A stretch of 35,034 nucleotides of DNA, from contig JBJEFI010000113.1 in assembly GCA_051873875.1 (NCBI GenBank), positions 1 to 35,034 of the forward strand, in the 5' to 3' direction. The position numbers were made by a program, and so were the translations under genes. A model generated the notes under the pieces. The model saw only the letters and a program-made list of their open reading frames with translations, was not told the DNA's origin and did no database searches. Shown here one piece after another: positions 24,359-32,012 of the stretch (positions within the stretch are counted from its first letter, which is position 1; every line of letters starts with the position of its first letter). Source of the stretch: JBJEFI01 sp051873875. GTDB taxonomy: Bacteria; Bacillota; Bacilli; Bacillales; Bacillaceae_G.

Positions 24359-25000
24359 TTAGCCCACTTTCATTCCATGTTTAATGGCATAAAGAGCTGC
24401 ACAGGTGCGGTCTTTTACTGCCAATTTTGAAAGTAAATTTGTCACATGCGTTTTCACTGTTTTTTCTGTAATATACAAATCTCTCGCAATTTCTTTGTTG
24501 CTTTTTCCTTTTACAATTTCGGCAAGAACATCATGTTCCCTAGCTGTTAACGTATGCAAATAATTCTCTTCTTCATGTAAAGATTTTTGTAGCGCTAGCA
24601 TCATTACTGATGTAATTCGTACATCTACATAATAAATTCCTTTGTATATTTGCTTTAAGGCTACTTCTAGCTCTTTTGGCGAAATATCCTTTAGTAAATA
24701 ACCATTTACGCCAATTTTCATCACTTCTACAATTTGCTTTTCATTTACATCATTCGTAAAAATGACAATCTTCATTTTAGGAAATCGCTCTTTTAATTCA
24801 TTTACTACTTCCATCTCGCTCATTTTTATTGAAGCAACATCAACTAATACAATATCCGGAATATTTCTCTTTTCTAATTGGCTAATAAATTCTTTTATCG
24901 TTGTTGCCTCCGTTAAAAATTCTACTTCTTTAGATAGAGAAAAAAGAGCCGCTAATCCTATTCGGATGATTACTTGATGATCTACAACAGACACTTTCAT
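24359..25000 (-). CDS. NarL/FixJ-type response regulator (orphan)
   Basis: A 213-aa two-domain regulator. The receiver has the phospho-acceptor Asp54 (IVLVDVAS), Thr82 and Lys104 (LLKD). At the N-terminus the usual acidic pair is reduced to one Asp (VVDHQV). A LuxR-type HTH fills about 145-210 (LTAREHDVLAEIVKGKSNKEIA, key residues T-x-R-E and the K-T-V-K-T-H-V recognition helix). No histidine kinase gene is nearby, so it is an orphan or pairs with a distant kinase. SD AGGAG lies nine bases before the ATG. It leads the two-gene operon with the winged-helix regulator, and a 10-bp dyad lies 28 bp upstream. Confidence 0.85.
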   Translation of the reverse strand: MKVSVVDHQVIIRIGLAALFSLSKEVEFLTEATTIKEFISQLEKRNIPDIVLVDVASIKMSEMEVVNELKERFPKMKIVIFTNDVNEKQIVEVMKIGVNGYLLKDISPKELEVALKQIYKGIYYVDVRITSVMMLALQKSLHEEENYLHTLTAREHDVLAEIVKGKSNKEIARDLYITEKTVKTHVTNLLSKLAVKDRTCAALYAIKHGMKVG

Positions 25001-25027
25001 CGTATCACACTCCTAAAACTTGTTCTC

Positions 25028-25053
25028 TACCATTAAAATATTCTTTAACGGTA
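25028..25053. promoter_or_regulatory. Dyad TACCATTAAA-N6-TTTAACGGTA, candidate operator
   Basis: Two 10-base arms, 9 of 10 matching, are spaced by ATATTC, and a related half-site (TTTTAACGATGA) follows about 25 bp further on. The site lies in the space between the response-regulator operon and the divergent aldo/keto reductase. It fits autoregulation by a dimeric regulator but could also be an RNA hairpin in the leader. Confidence 0.45.
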
Positions 25054-25272
25054 AAAGCGTGCATCATAAAAATATATTTTAACGATGAAACCTTACCTCA
25101 AATGTAAAGGATGAATGCTCGGAAGGTCAAAACATTTTCTCAAAAAATGAACGACAAAAAGTGCAATTATTTCCAGTCATTTTAAGTACTATACTTCTTT
25201 TTTACTCCTAAATAGGATAATATTAACATACAAAGTTATAAAAATTGATATTTACCAAAAGGAGGACATAGT

Positions 25273-26103
25273 ATGGAATACCTTACATTAAATAATGGTG
25301 TAAAAATGCCTGCCATTGGATTAGGTGTATGGCAAGTAACAGATGGCGAGGAAGTAAAAAATGCCGTTTTACACGCATTAAAATCAGGCTATCGTTTAAT
25401 CGATACAGCTGCAATTTACAAAAATGAAGTCGGTGTTGGCGAGGGAATTCGTGAAAGTGGCATTCCACGTGAAGAAATTTTTGTTACATCAAAAGTATGG
25501 AACGATGACCAAGGTTATGACGAAACCCTTCAAGCATTTCAAGCAAGCTTAGACCGTTTAGGCTTAGATTATTTAGACATGTATTTAGTTCATTGGCCAT
25601 GTGCAAAAAATGGAAAGTTCCTTGATACATACCGTGCCCTTGAAACTCTATATAAACAAGGAAAAGTTCGTGCAATTGGTGTATCGAACTTCCACATTCA
25701 TCATTTAAAAGAATTACTAGCAGTTTGTGAAGTAGTTCCTGTTGTAAACCAAGTTGAATGTCATCCATATTTAAGTCAAAAACCATTACGTGACTTCTGT
25801 AGCGAACATAATATTTTAGTTGAAGCATGGAGTCCAATTATGCGTGGGGGTGCTGCTTTATCAGATGAAACAATTGTTGCATTAGCAAAAAAATATGAAA
25901 AAACACCTGTTCAAGTTATTTTACGTTGGCATATTCAAAGTGGCATTCATCCAATTCCAAAATCTGTAACACCAAGTCGAATTGAAGAAAACTTTAATGT
26001 GTTTGATTTTACCTTAACAGCAGAAGAAATGGCTGCAATGGATGCTTTAAACAAGGATGAGCGTATCGGTCCAGACCCTGATTTCTTTCCAGAAGAAAAC
26101 TAG
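25273..26103 (+). CDS. yvgN: Aldo/keto reductase, YvgN-like (glyoxal/methylglyoxal reductase type)
   Basis: A 276-aa AKR monomer: catalytic tetrad Asp44 (RLIDTAAIY), Tyr49, Lys74 (TSKVW) and His107 (LVHWP), plus the NADPH-binding IPKSVTPSRIEEN near the C-terminus. Much of the sequence follows B. subtilis YvgN, including the ALNKDERIGPDPD end. It reduces reactive aldehydes such as methylglyoxal in the cytoplasm. SD AAAGGAGG lies eight bases before the ATG. It is monocistronic, closed by a strong terminator, and divergent from the response-regulator operon, with which it may share a control region. Confidence 0.88.
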   Translation: MEYLTLNNGVKMPAIGLGVWQVTDGEEVKNAVLHALKSGYRLIDTAAIYKNEVGVGEGIRESGIPREEIFVTSKVWNDDQGYDETLQAFQASLDRLGLDYLDMYLVHWPCAKNGKFLDTYRALETLYKQGKVRAIGVSNFHIHHLKELLAVCEVVPVVNQVECHPYLSQKPLRDFCSEHNILVEAWSPIMRGGAALSDETIVALAKKYEKTPVQVILRWHIQSGIHPIPKSVTPSRIEENFNVFDFTLTAEEMAAMDALNKDERIGPDPDFFPEEN

Positions 26104-26112
26104 AACCTTTTT

Positions 26113-26143
26113 AAGAGCAAATTCAATCGCTGAATTTGCTCTT
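26113..26143 (+). terminator. Intrinsic terminator after the aldo/keto reductase
   Basis: A perfect 13-base stem (AAGAGCAAATTCA) with loop ATCGC, followed by TTTT. Confidence 0.93.
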
Positions 26144-26167
26144 TTTTATTTATAATAAGTAGTTACA

Positions 26168-26196
26168 TTGACTCCAAGCTTATTTTTTACTATGAT
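26168..26196 (+). promoter_or_regulatory. Sigma-A promoter of the nitroreductase gene
   Basis: TTGACT and TATGAT are separated by exactly 17 bp, 5 of 6 consensus matches each, ending 35 bp before the ATG. Confidence 0.75.
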
Positions 26197-26231
26197 TCAA
26201 CTTAGACTATAGATTTTTGGAGGTTTTTTAC

Positions 26232-26843
26232 ATGTCAACCGTTACAGGAATAATCGAAGCAAGACGTTCCGTTAAAGCTTATGATAAAAATGCAAAAATT
26301 TCAAAGGAAGAATTAATAGATATATTAGAATTAGCAAACCGCGCTCCTTCTGCGTGGAATTTACAACATTGGCATTTCAAAGTATTTCATTCTGATGAGG
26401 GCAAACAAGCATTATTACCAATTGCCTACAACCAAAGCCAAATTACAGAAGCTTCTGCTGTTATTGCAGTATTAGGCGATTTAGAAGCATATAAAAAAGT
26501 AGATGCCGTATTTGCTTCTTCCATTGAAGCTGGAATGATGACAGAAGAAATTAAGAATCGATTAGCAAGTCAAATTCATAATCGTTATTCTCAAAACGAT
26601 CATTTCCCTTTACACGCTGCTTGTACAAATGCATCATTAGCAGCAATGCAACTAATGCTTATCGCAAAAGAACGTGGTTACGATACATGTGCAATCGGTG
26701 GTTTCAACGCCAATGCCTTTAAAGAAACATTCCACATTAGCGATCGTTATGTTCCCGTTATGTTAATTACAATTGGAAAAGCAGCGCAACCTGGTCGTAA
26801 AACAGATCGTTTACCAATTGAAGCATTTACTAGCTGGGAATAA
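26232..26843 (+). CDS. NAD(P)H nitroreductase family protein
   Basis: A 203-aa flavoenzyme-fold protein. The FMN-binding N-terminus EARRSVKAYD and the RAPSAWNLQHW motif (about residues 39-49) are present, as is the C-terminal ERGYDTCAIGGF segment that contacts the cofactor. Family members reduce nitroaromatics, quinones or other electrophiles. The ATG at 26232 follows GGAGG by eight bases; an in-frame TTG five codons earlier overlaps that SD. It has its own promoter and terminator. Lying after an aldehyde reductase, it may join a detoxification set, but the two are separate transcripts. Confidence 0.85.
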   Translation: MSTVTGIIEARRSVKAYDKNAKISKEELIDILELANRAPSAWNLQHWHFKVFHSDEGKQALLPIAYNQSQITEASAVIAVLGDLEAYKKVDAVFASSIEAGMMTEEIKNRLASQIHNRYSQNDHFPLHAACTNASLAAMQLMLIAKERGYDTCAIGGFNANAFKETFHISDRYVPVMLITIGKAAQPGRKTDRLPIEAFTSWE

Positions 26844-26872
26844 TTTGTGCCTTGCAATTATTTTTATGTTCC

Positions 26873-26911
26873 AAAAAGGACATCACGGAATAATTCCGTG
26901 ATGTCCTTTTT
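26873..26911. terminator. Strong bidirectional terminator after nitroreductase
   Basis: A perfect 18-base stem (AAAAAGGACATCACGGAA) with loop TAA, A- and T-runs at its feet. Confidence 0.95.
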
Positions 26912-26987
26912 CTTATATGAAAAATTATAACTTTGAATAATGTACAGTAGCTTATCCTTCTTTGGCTTTTTTAGCTAGTTGATTGTT

Positions 26988-27413
26988 TTAAAAATAAATT
27001 TTTTGGTGATTTTCTGGTTGTACTGGATGCATAATTAATTTACCTAGTACACTTTCTAAAACACCTACCCCAATCAATACTACTTGTAAAAAGGATTGAA
27101 AACCGATTGCCTCTATTTGAACAAACATATACATAATTAACAGAACACCTAATATAATACTTGCCATACCACAGTATTCACTATCTTGGAAAGTGAAATA
27201 AGCACATACTAAATTCCCAATTCCCATGAATAAAAATAAAGCAAGTCCAGGTAAAAAGTAATTAGTAAATAGAAGGCTATCTAAATAAGCTATGTCTAAT
27301 CCTAATGATTGTCCACTAGGATCGACCATAAGGATAAACCCTGCAGGCACTGCTCCTAAACCAATTAAAACTTGTAACAATAATAAACTAAAATTTTCAG
27401 CTCTAGCTTTCAT
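26988..27413 (-). CDS. Hypothetical four-helix membrane protein
   Basis: A 141-aa protein with four likely membrane segments (about residues 10-30, 46-67, 79-99 and 105-124), short loops and a basic start, ending in a His/Gln/Lys-rich tail. The sequence does not match any family I can name; such proteins are often labelled only as membrane proteins. SD GAAGGTG precedes the ATG. A TATAAT lies 50 bp upstream on the minus strand without a clear -35. It stands alone between the nitroreductase terminator and a 210-bp spacer in which I see no gene. Confidence 0.6.
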   Translation of the reverse strand: MKARAENFSLLLLQVLIGLGAVPAGFILMVDPSGQSLGLDIAYLDSLLFTNYFLPGLALFLFMGIGNLVCAYFTFQDSEYCGMASIILGVLLIMYMFVQIEAIGFQSFLQVVLIGVGVLESVLGKLIMHPVQPENHQKIYF

Positions 27414-27625
27414 TACTACACCTTCTTTATTTGTTTAGTTATTTGCAAATACCTTACACTTTCATTATACTCCTTTTTTTGCTAAAAAACCTCTATTTAC
27501 CCAATAATATTATATAAACACATTATTTTGTCTATTATTTCCATATAAAGAAACATTAACCTCATTTTCTTTCTATGGAGGTAGGAAAAAGAATAATCAG
27601 ACTAACTTTTTCTACTCTCCTCCGC

Positions 27626-28351
27626 TTATACTTTATCTACTTGAATGTTATCTGCTTTATTATGGACTGCTTTCTCTACTTCTTTCAAAATATTTTCTAC
27701 CTTTGCATATGCCCCTACTTGCGTTCCATCTACAATTACACGATAAATATCATTAGCAACCGGCTTTGGCTTTAAGTTTAAATATTCTGCTGCTGCAATT
27801 CCAATCGCTTTTCCTACTTCCTTTTGAAAATTGGTATTCAATAATATTGCTAGTTCATTTGGATTTGATACAAAACCTAATTCAATTAGCACTGCGGGCA
27901 TTTTTGTTTCACGTAGTACATATAAATTTTGTTCTTTTTGTCCTCTAGCTTTTGTAATACCAAACTTCTTACATACCCCAAACACTTTCGTATGAACAAC
28001 ATGTTGCAATTTTTTATTCGCCGCATCTGAAGCTGGATATCGATAAGATTCAAATCCATTGGCACTGCTAGAAAGATAGCTATTAGAATGAACACTAATG
28101 AAAATTTTTGCATTGCGACTATTAGCATTCGTTGTACGGTGAGATAAGGACTTATCTTCGTCCCCTATTCTACTTTTTATAATTTCTGATTCTGTGACAT
28201 CGTAATTTGCTTGTAAATATGCTTCTGCATATTTAACTACTGCTAGATTAATATCTTTTTCATAATACGTTTGTCCATTTAATCTACCTACTGCCCCACT
28301 ATCACTTCCTCCATGACCAGGGTCTAAAAAAACCAATACATCCTTCGACAT
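27626..28351 (-). CDS. N-acetylmuramoyl-L-alanine amidase (Amidase_3), no signal peptide
   Basis: A 241-aa zinc amidase that cuts the bond between N-acetylmuramic acid and L-alanine in peptidoglycan. Zn ligands are visible as His13 (DPGHGG), Glu31 (YEKD) and His88 (SVHSNS), with catalytic Glu157 (LIELGF). A short C-terminal tail (YRVIVDGTQVGAY) has the look of half a SPOR repeat, the wall-binding part of CwlC-type enzymes. No signal peptide is present, as in mother-cell lysis enzymes (CwlC) and phage endolysins. No holin or other phage gene is nearby, so a sporulation role is more likely. SD GGAGGG lies before the ATG. Confidence 0.85.
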   Translation of the reverse strand: MSKDVLVFLDPGHGGSDSGAVGRLNGQTYYEKDINLAVVKYAEAYLQANYDVTESEIIKSRIGDEDKSLSHRTTNANSRNAKIFISVHSNSYLSSSANGFESYRYPASDAANKKLQHVVHTKVFGVCKKFGITKARGQKEQNLYVLRETKMPAVLIELGFVSNPNELAILLNTNFQKEVGKAIGIAAAEYLNLKPKPVANDIYRVIVDGTQVGAYAKVENILKEVEKAVHNKADNIQVDKV

Positions 28352-28422
28352 TTTTCTCCCTCCTTGTTACGCATATTATGTACAAAATTAAGTAGTCGTG
28401 CTATATATAGCTTTTAATATAG

Positions 28423-28446
28423 AAAAAAGGCTAACAAACGTCAGCC
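28423..28446 (-). terminator. Intrinsic terminator of the debranching-enzyme gene
   Basis: On the minus strand GGCTGAC-GTTT-GTTAGCC, with one G-U pair, is followed by six Ts. Confidence 0.88.
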
Positions 28447-28461
28447 TCTTTTATTATTCCC

Positions 28462-30405
28462 TTATTTTTTTACATCTTCTATATAAGCACGTAGTACTTC
28501 TGAAACAGACCATGCTTGTGCGAAGCATCCACGAGATGTATGTGGTGCATTCCCATCAAAAATTTCGGCAATGTTTCCAACACAATCATCTCTCATTACA
28601 TCTTCAAATTGTGCCAATATCATTTCACATTGTACCTTATCATTTGTATATTTCATTAATGCTGTTACATATGGCCCAATTAACCAGCCCCATACTGTTC
28701 CTTGATGATACTTACTATCACGTGTAGGATGGTCCCCTAAATAATAAGCTTCATACTCTTCATCACTCCATGCTAAACTACGTAATCCATATGTAGCATA
28801 TAAATATTTACGAGCTGTTCCTAATGCTTTTATGCCATGCTCTTTTTTGATTGGTGTATGTGGCAAGCTTAGTGCAATAATTGCATTCGGACGAATTTGT
28901 TTATTTTTCTCTTCTCCATCTACATAATCAAAGAAGTAATTTGTTTCTTCACACCAAAATGTAGCTACGAAATTTTCTTCTATTTTTTTCTTAATTTGTT
29001 CATATTGTGTATTATCATGACCAAATTTCTTACATAAATTACTAAACACACATAGTGCATTGTACCATAGCGCACAAATTTCCACTGCTTTCCCTTGACG
29101 AGGTGTAACAGCCCAATCATCGATCTTAACGTCCATCCACGTTAATTGAGTCGTTTCATTTCCACCTTTCATTAAACCATCTTTATCCATTCCAATCCCA
29201 TAATGGGTACCATCGATATGTGCTGTAATGATTTCTTGTAATGCATCGAATAAATATTCTTTTACAAACGTATCATCCTTTGTATAATCCAAGTATCTTT
29301 CAACAGCATAGAAATACCATAGCGAACCATCAATTGTATTATAATGTGGATCTACACCATCATCTGGAAACATATTTGGAATTAAACCATCTTTTACATA
29401 TTTACTGAATGTATATAAAATATCCTTTGCTTCTTCAAAACGACCAGTACATAACGTCAATCCTGTAAAAGCAATCATCGTGTCGCGTCCCCAGTCTGTA
29501 AACCATGGATAGCCAGCCATAATTGTTTTACTATCTGTCGATTGGCGGTGGGTAATAAATGTATCTGCCGCTAATGCTAATTTTTCTGTAAAGCTATCAC
29601 GATATGATAACTTTTGAAGTAATTTTTCCTTGCGTTCTTTCTCCATCTCAAAATACACATCACCATTTAACTCTTTAATTTCTTCTGTTGAAGCAATAAT
29701 TGTAACAATTTTTTCTTCAAATGGTTGTAATTCAACCGAGAATACTCCTGAAATAAGATGATTATCATATACATCTAATCCACGTTCAAACTCATTGGCA
29801 TAGAACATGCCACGATACCATTTTTCATTTTTTTCATACTTGGCACTATCTGATTGAATATATAATGTTACATCATTATGATCAAAAGTAATTGTTGTGC
29901 CATTTTCATTTACTAGTTGATTAATGGTAAAATCACCTTTTTTTGTAACGTCATGATGATCACGATTATTCACTAGTGGTTGCAAAGTAAACGTTGCATG
30001 ATCCACATTATTTTTTAATGTATATTGAATAACTGTCGTATTTTTGCCATATACCATCGTAATTCTTTTTTCAATGAATAGACCGTTTACGTTGTATGTA
30101 AAAGTTGGATAATAAGTAAATGAAAAGTTATCTTGATATTTATAGCCTTCTTCTTTAAAAGCGATACGTTCATCTGTATAAATTGGATATGTTTTTTCAT
30201 CCATCATAACTGTTTCTTGTAATTGAGATAATAACAGCGTACGTTGTACAGGTGGATTTAAAGAAGCAACTAATAAAGAGCTGTATTTACGTTTATTGCT
30301 ACCACAAATCGTTTGATTTACATAGCCACCTAAGCCATTCGTTAACAAAAACTCTCTTGAAATTGCTGTCTCATAATCTCGTAATGATTCTTTTCCAAAT
30401 CTCAT
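28462..30405 (-). CDS. Glycogen debranching enzyme (amylo-alpha-1,6-glucosidase type, GH133)
   Basis: A 647-aa protein with the two family domains: an N-terminal beta-rich GDE_N (FLLTNGLGGYVNQTI.. start, to about 230) and a C-terminal (alpha/alpha)6 barrel GDE_C (about 280-645) with WFTDWGRDTMIAF, the TIDGSLWYFYA acid motif and TWMDVK. Such enzymes hydrolyse alpha-1,6 branch residues of glycogen or similar alpha-glucans. The SD is GAGGAG, nine bases before the ATG. No glycogen synthesis genes are in view. Two LacI/CcpA-type half-palindromes flank its predicted promoter, consistent with carbon control. Confidence 0.85.
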   Translation of the reverse strand: MRFGKESLRDYETAISREFLLTNGLGGYVNQTICGSNKRKYSSLLVASLNPPVQRTLLLSQLQETVMMDEKTYPIYTDERIAFKEEGYKYQDNFSFTYYPTFTYNVNGLFIEKRITMVYGKNTTVIQYTLKNNVDHATFTLQPLVNNRDHHDVTKKGDFTINQLVNENGTTITFDHNDVTLYIQSDSAKYEKNEKWYRGMFYANEFERGLDVYDNHLISGVFSVELQPFEEKIVTIIASTEEIKELNGDVYFEMEKERKEKLLQKLSYRDSFTEKLALAADTFITHRQSTDSKTIMAGYPWFTDWGRDTMIAFTGLTLCTGRFEEAKDILYTFSKYVKDGLIPNMFPDDGVDPHYNTIDGSLWYFYAVERYLDYTKDDTFVKEYLFDALQEIITAHIDGTHYGIGMDKDGLMKGGNETTQLTWMDVKIDDWAVTPRQGKAVEICALWYNALCVFSNLCKKFGHDNTQYEQIKKKIEENFVATFWCEETNYFFDYVDGEEKNKQIRPNAIIALSLPHTPIKKEHGIKALGTARKYLYATYGLRSLAWSDEEYEAYYLGDHPTRDSKYHQGTVWGWLIGPYVTALMKYTNDKVQCEMILAQFEDVMRDDCVGNIAEIFDGNAPHTSRGCFAQAWSVSEVLRAYIEDVKK

Positions 30406-30429
30406 TTTTTCTTTCTCCTCTACGATAGG

Positions 30430-30441
30430 TTAAACGTTTAA
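30430..30441. promoter_or_regulatory. LacI/GalR-type palindrome TTAAACGTTTAA
   Basis: A perfect 12-bp palindrome with the central CG common to LacI/GalR-family operators. It lies between the predicted -10 and the SD of the debranching-enzyme gene, where a bound repressor would block elongation or initiation. Confidence 0.5.
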
Positions 30442-30445
30442 TCTA

Positions 30446-30474
30446 ATTAAACCAAACTTTATTCAAACTAGCAA
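30446..30474 (-). promoter_or_regulatory. Predicted promoter of the debranching-enzyme gene
   Basis: On the minus strand TTGCTA and TTTAAT are spaced by 17 bp (4 and 5 of 6 consensus positions), about 40 bp upstream of the ATG and between two operator-like palindromes. Confidence 0.5.
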
Positions 30475-30481
30475 CCTATTT

Positions 30482-30497
30482 TTGAAAACGTTTGCTT
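30482..30497. promoter_or_regulatory. cre-like site, TTGAAAACGTTTGCTT
   Basis: It matches the CcpA cre consensus (WTGNNARCGNWWWCAW) except at two positions on one side. It sits just upstream of the predicted -35 of the debranching-enzyme gene. Another LacI-family protein may bind instead. Confidence 0.45.
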
Positions 30498-30552
30498 GTC
30501 TGTCACATCTCCTCTTAAAAATAGATAGTTATTCCTTCAAAACCTTTCATCA

Positions 30553-30581
30553 TTGACAACGTAACATATTGATGTTATAAT
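30553..30581 (+). promoter_or_regulatory. Consensus sigma-A promoter with extended -10, no gene downstream
   Basis: TTGACA, 17 bp, TATAAT, with TG one base before the -10: all twelve core positions match. The start point would be near 30588 on the plus strand. No plus-strand gene with an SD follows before the purine nucleoside phosphorylase gene, which is transcribed towards it. Confidence 0.8.
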
Positions 30582-30587
30582 TTATTT

Positions 30588-30792
30588 TTATCATCAAACC
30601 AGTAGTTTATGCGGTTTTTAGGATGGCATTACAACGTTTTTATCAATCGGAACACTATTCATTTGGCACAGCCTTGGAGCTGTAAAGACGTAAGAGAAGG
30701 TAGGGCTTACGTTGTTTAGGTATAAAAACACATTGTGACATATACCGCGGCATAAGAGAGAATATATTCGTATAAATTACTATATAAAAGAG
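30588..30792 (+). ncRNA. Candidate non-coding RNA (hairpin series) behind an orphan promoter
   Basis: From the predicted start the plus strand gives successive short stems: AAACC/GGTTT (30597-30618), ACAGC-CTTGGA-GCTGT (30668-30683), ACGTAAG/CTTACGT (30688-30713) and GGTATA/TATACC (30719-30746). Possible short frames (for example 30609-30719, 36 codons) lack an SD. The transcript would meet the hairpin at 30793-30826 or run antisense into the phosphorylase gene. It matches no RNA family I can name. The same stretch also is the 3' flank of the phosphorylase gene on the other strand. Confidence 0.4.
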
Positions 30793-30826
30793 GGCTCGTA
30801 CAGTTTGTACGGGCCCTCGTCCAATT
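30787..30826 (-). terminator. Terminator of the purine nucleoside phosphorylase gene
   Basis: GAGGGC-T-CGTAC / GTACG-G-GCCCTC hairpin, with T·G at the middle; on the minus strand TTTT follows, on the plus strand no U-run, so it should act mainly in the minus direction. Confidence 0.8.
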
Positions 30827-30827
30827 T

Positions 30828-31649
30828 CTACATCTTTCCGATGATTTTTTCGATCCATTTGCAAAATATAACGGATGCTTTTTGTGCTGTCTCTACAACA
30901 CGTTCATGAGAATGTTTCACTTTCTGAATCCCTGTTGCCATATTTGTAATACATGAAATTCCTAATACATCCATTCCTAAATAGTTGGCTGCAATTGTTT
31001 CTGGCACAGTTGACATTCCCACTGCATCTGCTCCAGCGCGACCAATAGAACGAATCTCAGCAGCAGTTTCATAATATGGCCCCATAAAACCAGCGTAAAC
31101 ACCCTCTTTATAGGCAATTCCATTTTCATCTGCTACTTTTTTAGCAAGATTCATTAATTCTATTTTATATGGTTCTGACATATCAGGGAAACGTGGACCA
31201 AATCGTTCATCATTCATACCAATTAATGGATTATCTGACACTAAATTAATAAAATCATTAATAATCATCAATGTACCTGGTTCAAAATCTGTGTTAATTC
31301 CACCACATGCATTTGTAACAATAATTTTTTCAATCCCCATTAATTTCATTACATAAATTGGATAGGTTACTTCCTTCATTGTATATCCTTCGTAATAATG
31401 AAAACGCCCTTGCATGGCGACAACTTCTACGCCATTAATATGTCCAAATACTAAGCGACCGTCATGTCCTTGAACGGTTACTTGCGGGAAGTTAGGAATA
31501 TCTTTATATTCGATATATTCTTTGTCTTCCATTACATCCACTAAAGAGCCTAATCCAGAGCCTAAAATAACAGCTACTTTGGGACGACGGTCTACTTGAC
31601 TTGTTATGTATACTGCTGATTGTTCTACTTTTTCGTACATGTTCTCCAT
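30828..31649 (-). CDS. punA: Purine nucleoside phosphorylase (PNP-I type)
   Basis: A 273-aa trimeric-type PNP: phosphate site GSGLG (31-35 region), the GRFHYYEGY loop, VTNACGGIN, the GFMGPYYETAAEIR substrate segment with its Glu, and AVGMSTVPETIAA. It splits inosine, guanosine or xanthosine with phosphate to base and ribose-1-phosphate. The ATG at 31649 is chosen since GGGAGG lies seven bases upstream; an upstream in-frame codon lacks an SD. In many Bacilli this gene follows drm (phosphopentomutase); here no drm is seen and the gene is alone. It complements the nucleoside hydrolase/ribokinase pair elsewhere in the window. Confidence 0.88.
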   Translation of the reverse strand: MENMYEKVEQSAVYITSQVDRRPKVAVILGSGLGSLVDVMEDKEYIEYKDIPNFPQVTVQGHDGRLVFGHINGVEVVAMQGRFHYYEGYTMKEVTYPIYVMKLMGIEKIIVTNACGGINTDFEPGTLMIINDFINLVSDNPLIGMNDERFGPRFPDMSEPYKIELMNLAKKVADENGIAYKEGVYAGFMGPYYETAAEIRSIGRAGADAVGMSTVPETIAANYLGMDVLGISCITNMATGIQKVKHSHERVVETAQKASVIFCKWIEKIIGKM

Positions 31650-31817
31650 ACGATATCCTCCCTTTTTTCTTTCCATCCTATCGTACCATATTTCTTTACA
31701 ACTATTACTTAAAAATCTTAAAATATATAATATAGAAGATAATTTTAAAATTTCTCTTTAACTTTTCAAAATAAACCTTCTATAAAAATAAGATGCAATA
31801 GGATAGGGGGATTTACA

Positions 31818-31925
31818 ATGACTGTCAAACTATTCTTTTTCTCATGTTTTATTGCGCTTAGCTTTTGGATGTTTGTTTTTTGGGCAACTGCCCTCCTTAT
31901 TAAAGAACCAACCATCATTAAATGA
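31818..31925 (+). CDS. Small single-span membrane peptide (35 aa)
   Basis: A 35-codon gene with GGGGG seven bases before ATG and an intrinsic terminator 35 bp after the stop. Possible promoter hexamers (TTAACT-N17-TATAAA) lie about 40 bp upstream. The product, MTVKLFFFSCFIALSF.. to ..LLIKEPTIIK, is one hydrophobic helix of about 24 residues with short charged ends, the shape of small membrane proteins that modulate a larger partner or act as toxins. I do not recognise a family. The remainder of the 336-bp spacer shows no other gene. Confidence 0.55.
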   Translation: MTVKLFFFSCFIALSFWMFVFWATALLIKEPTIIK

Positions 31926-31960
31926 TGACACCCTCAGTCGATTACTAACACAATTTCATT

Positions 31961-31988
31961 AAAATCCTGTATACATATACAGGATTTT
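31961..31988 (+). terminator. Intrinsic terminator after the 35-aa peptide gene
   Basis: AAAATCCTGTATA pairs with TATACAGGATTTT and is followed by TTTTCTTTG; nearly symmetric, so it may also serve the minus-strand nucleotidyltransferase gene. Confidence 0.85.
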
Positions 31989-32012
31989 CTTTGTTTTCTT
32001 CCCATTTAAAAA

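Noticed and set aside
27600..27628. Possible terminator after the amidase gene
   Set aside because: Stem is A/T only with a bulge and would overlap the stop region; too weak to list.
30623..30685. 20-codon plus-strand frame (MALQRFYQSEH...) behind the orphan promoter
   Set aside because: AGG directly touches the ATG, leaving no spacing for ribosome binding; kept only as an alternative to the non-coding RNA reading.
30655..30864. Open frame of 69 codons on the minus strand downstream of the purine nucleoside phosphorylase
   Set aside because: It begins inside the phosphorylase gene in another frame, spans that gene's terminator and has no SD.
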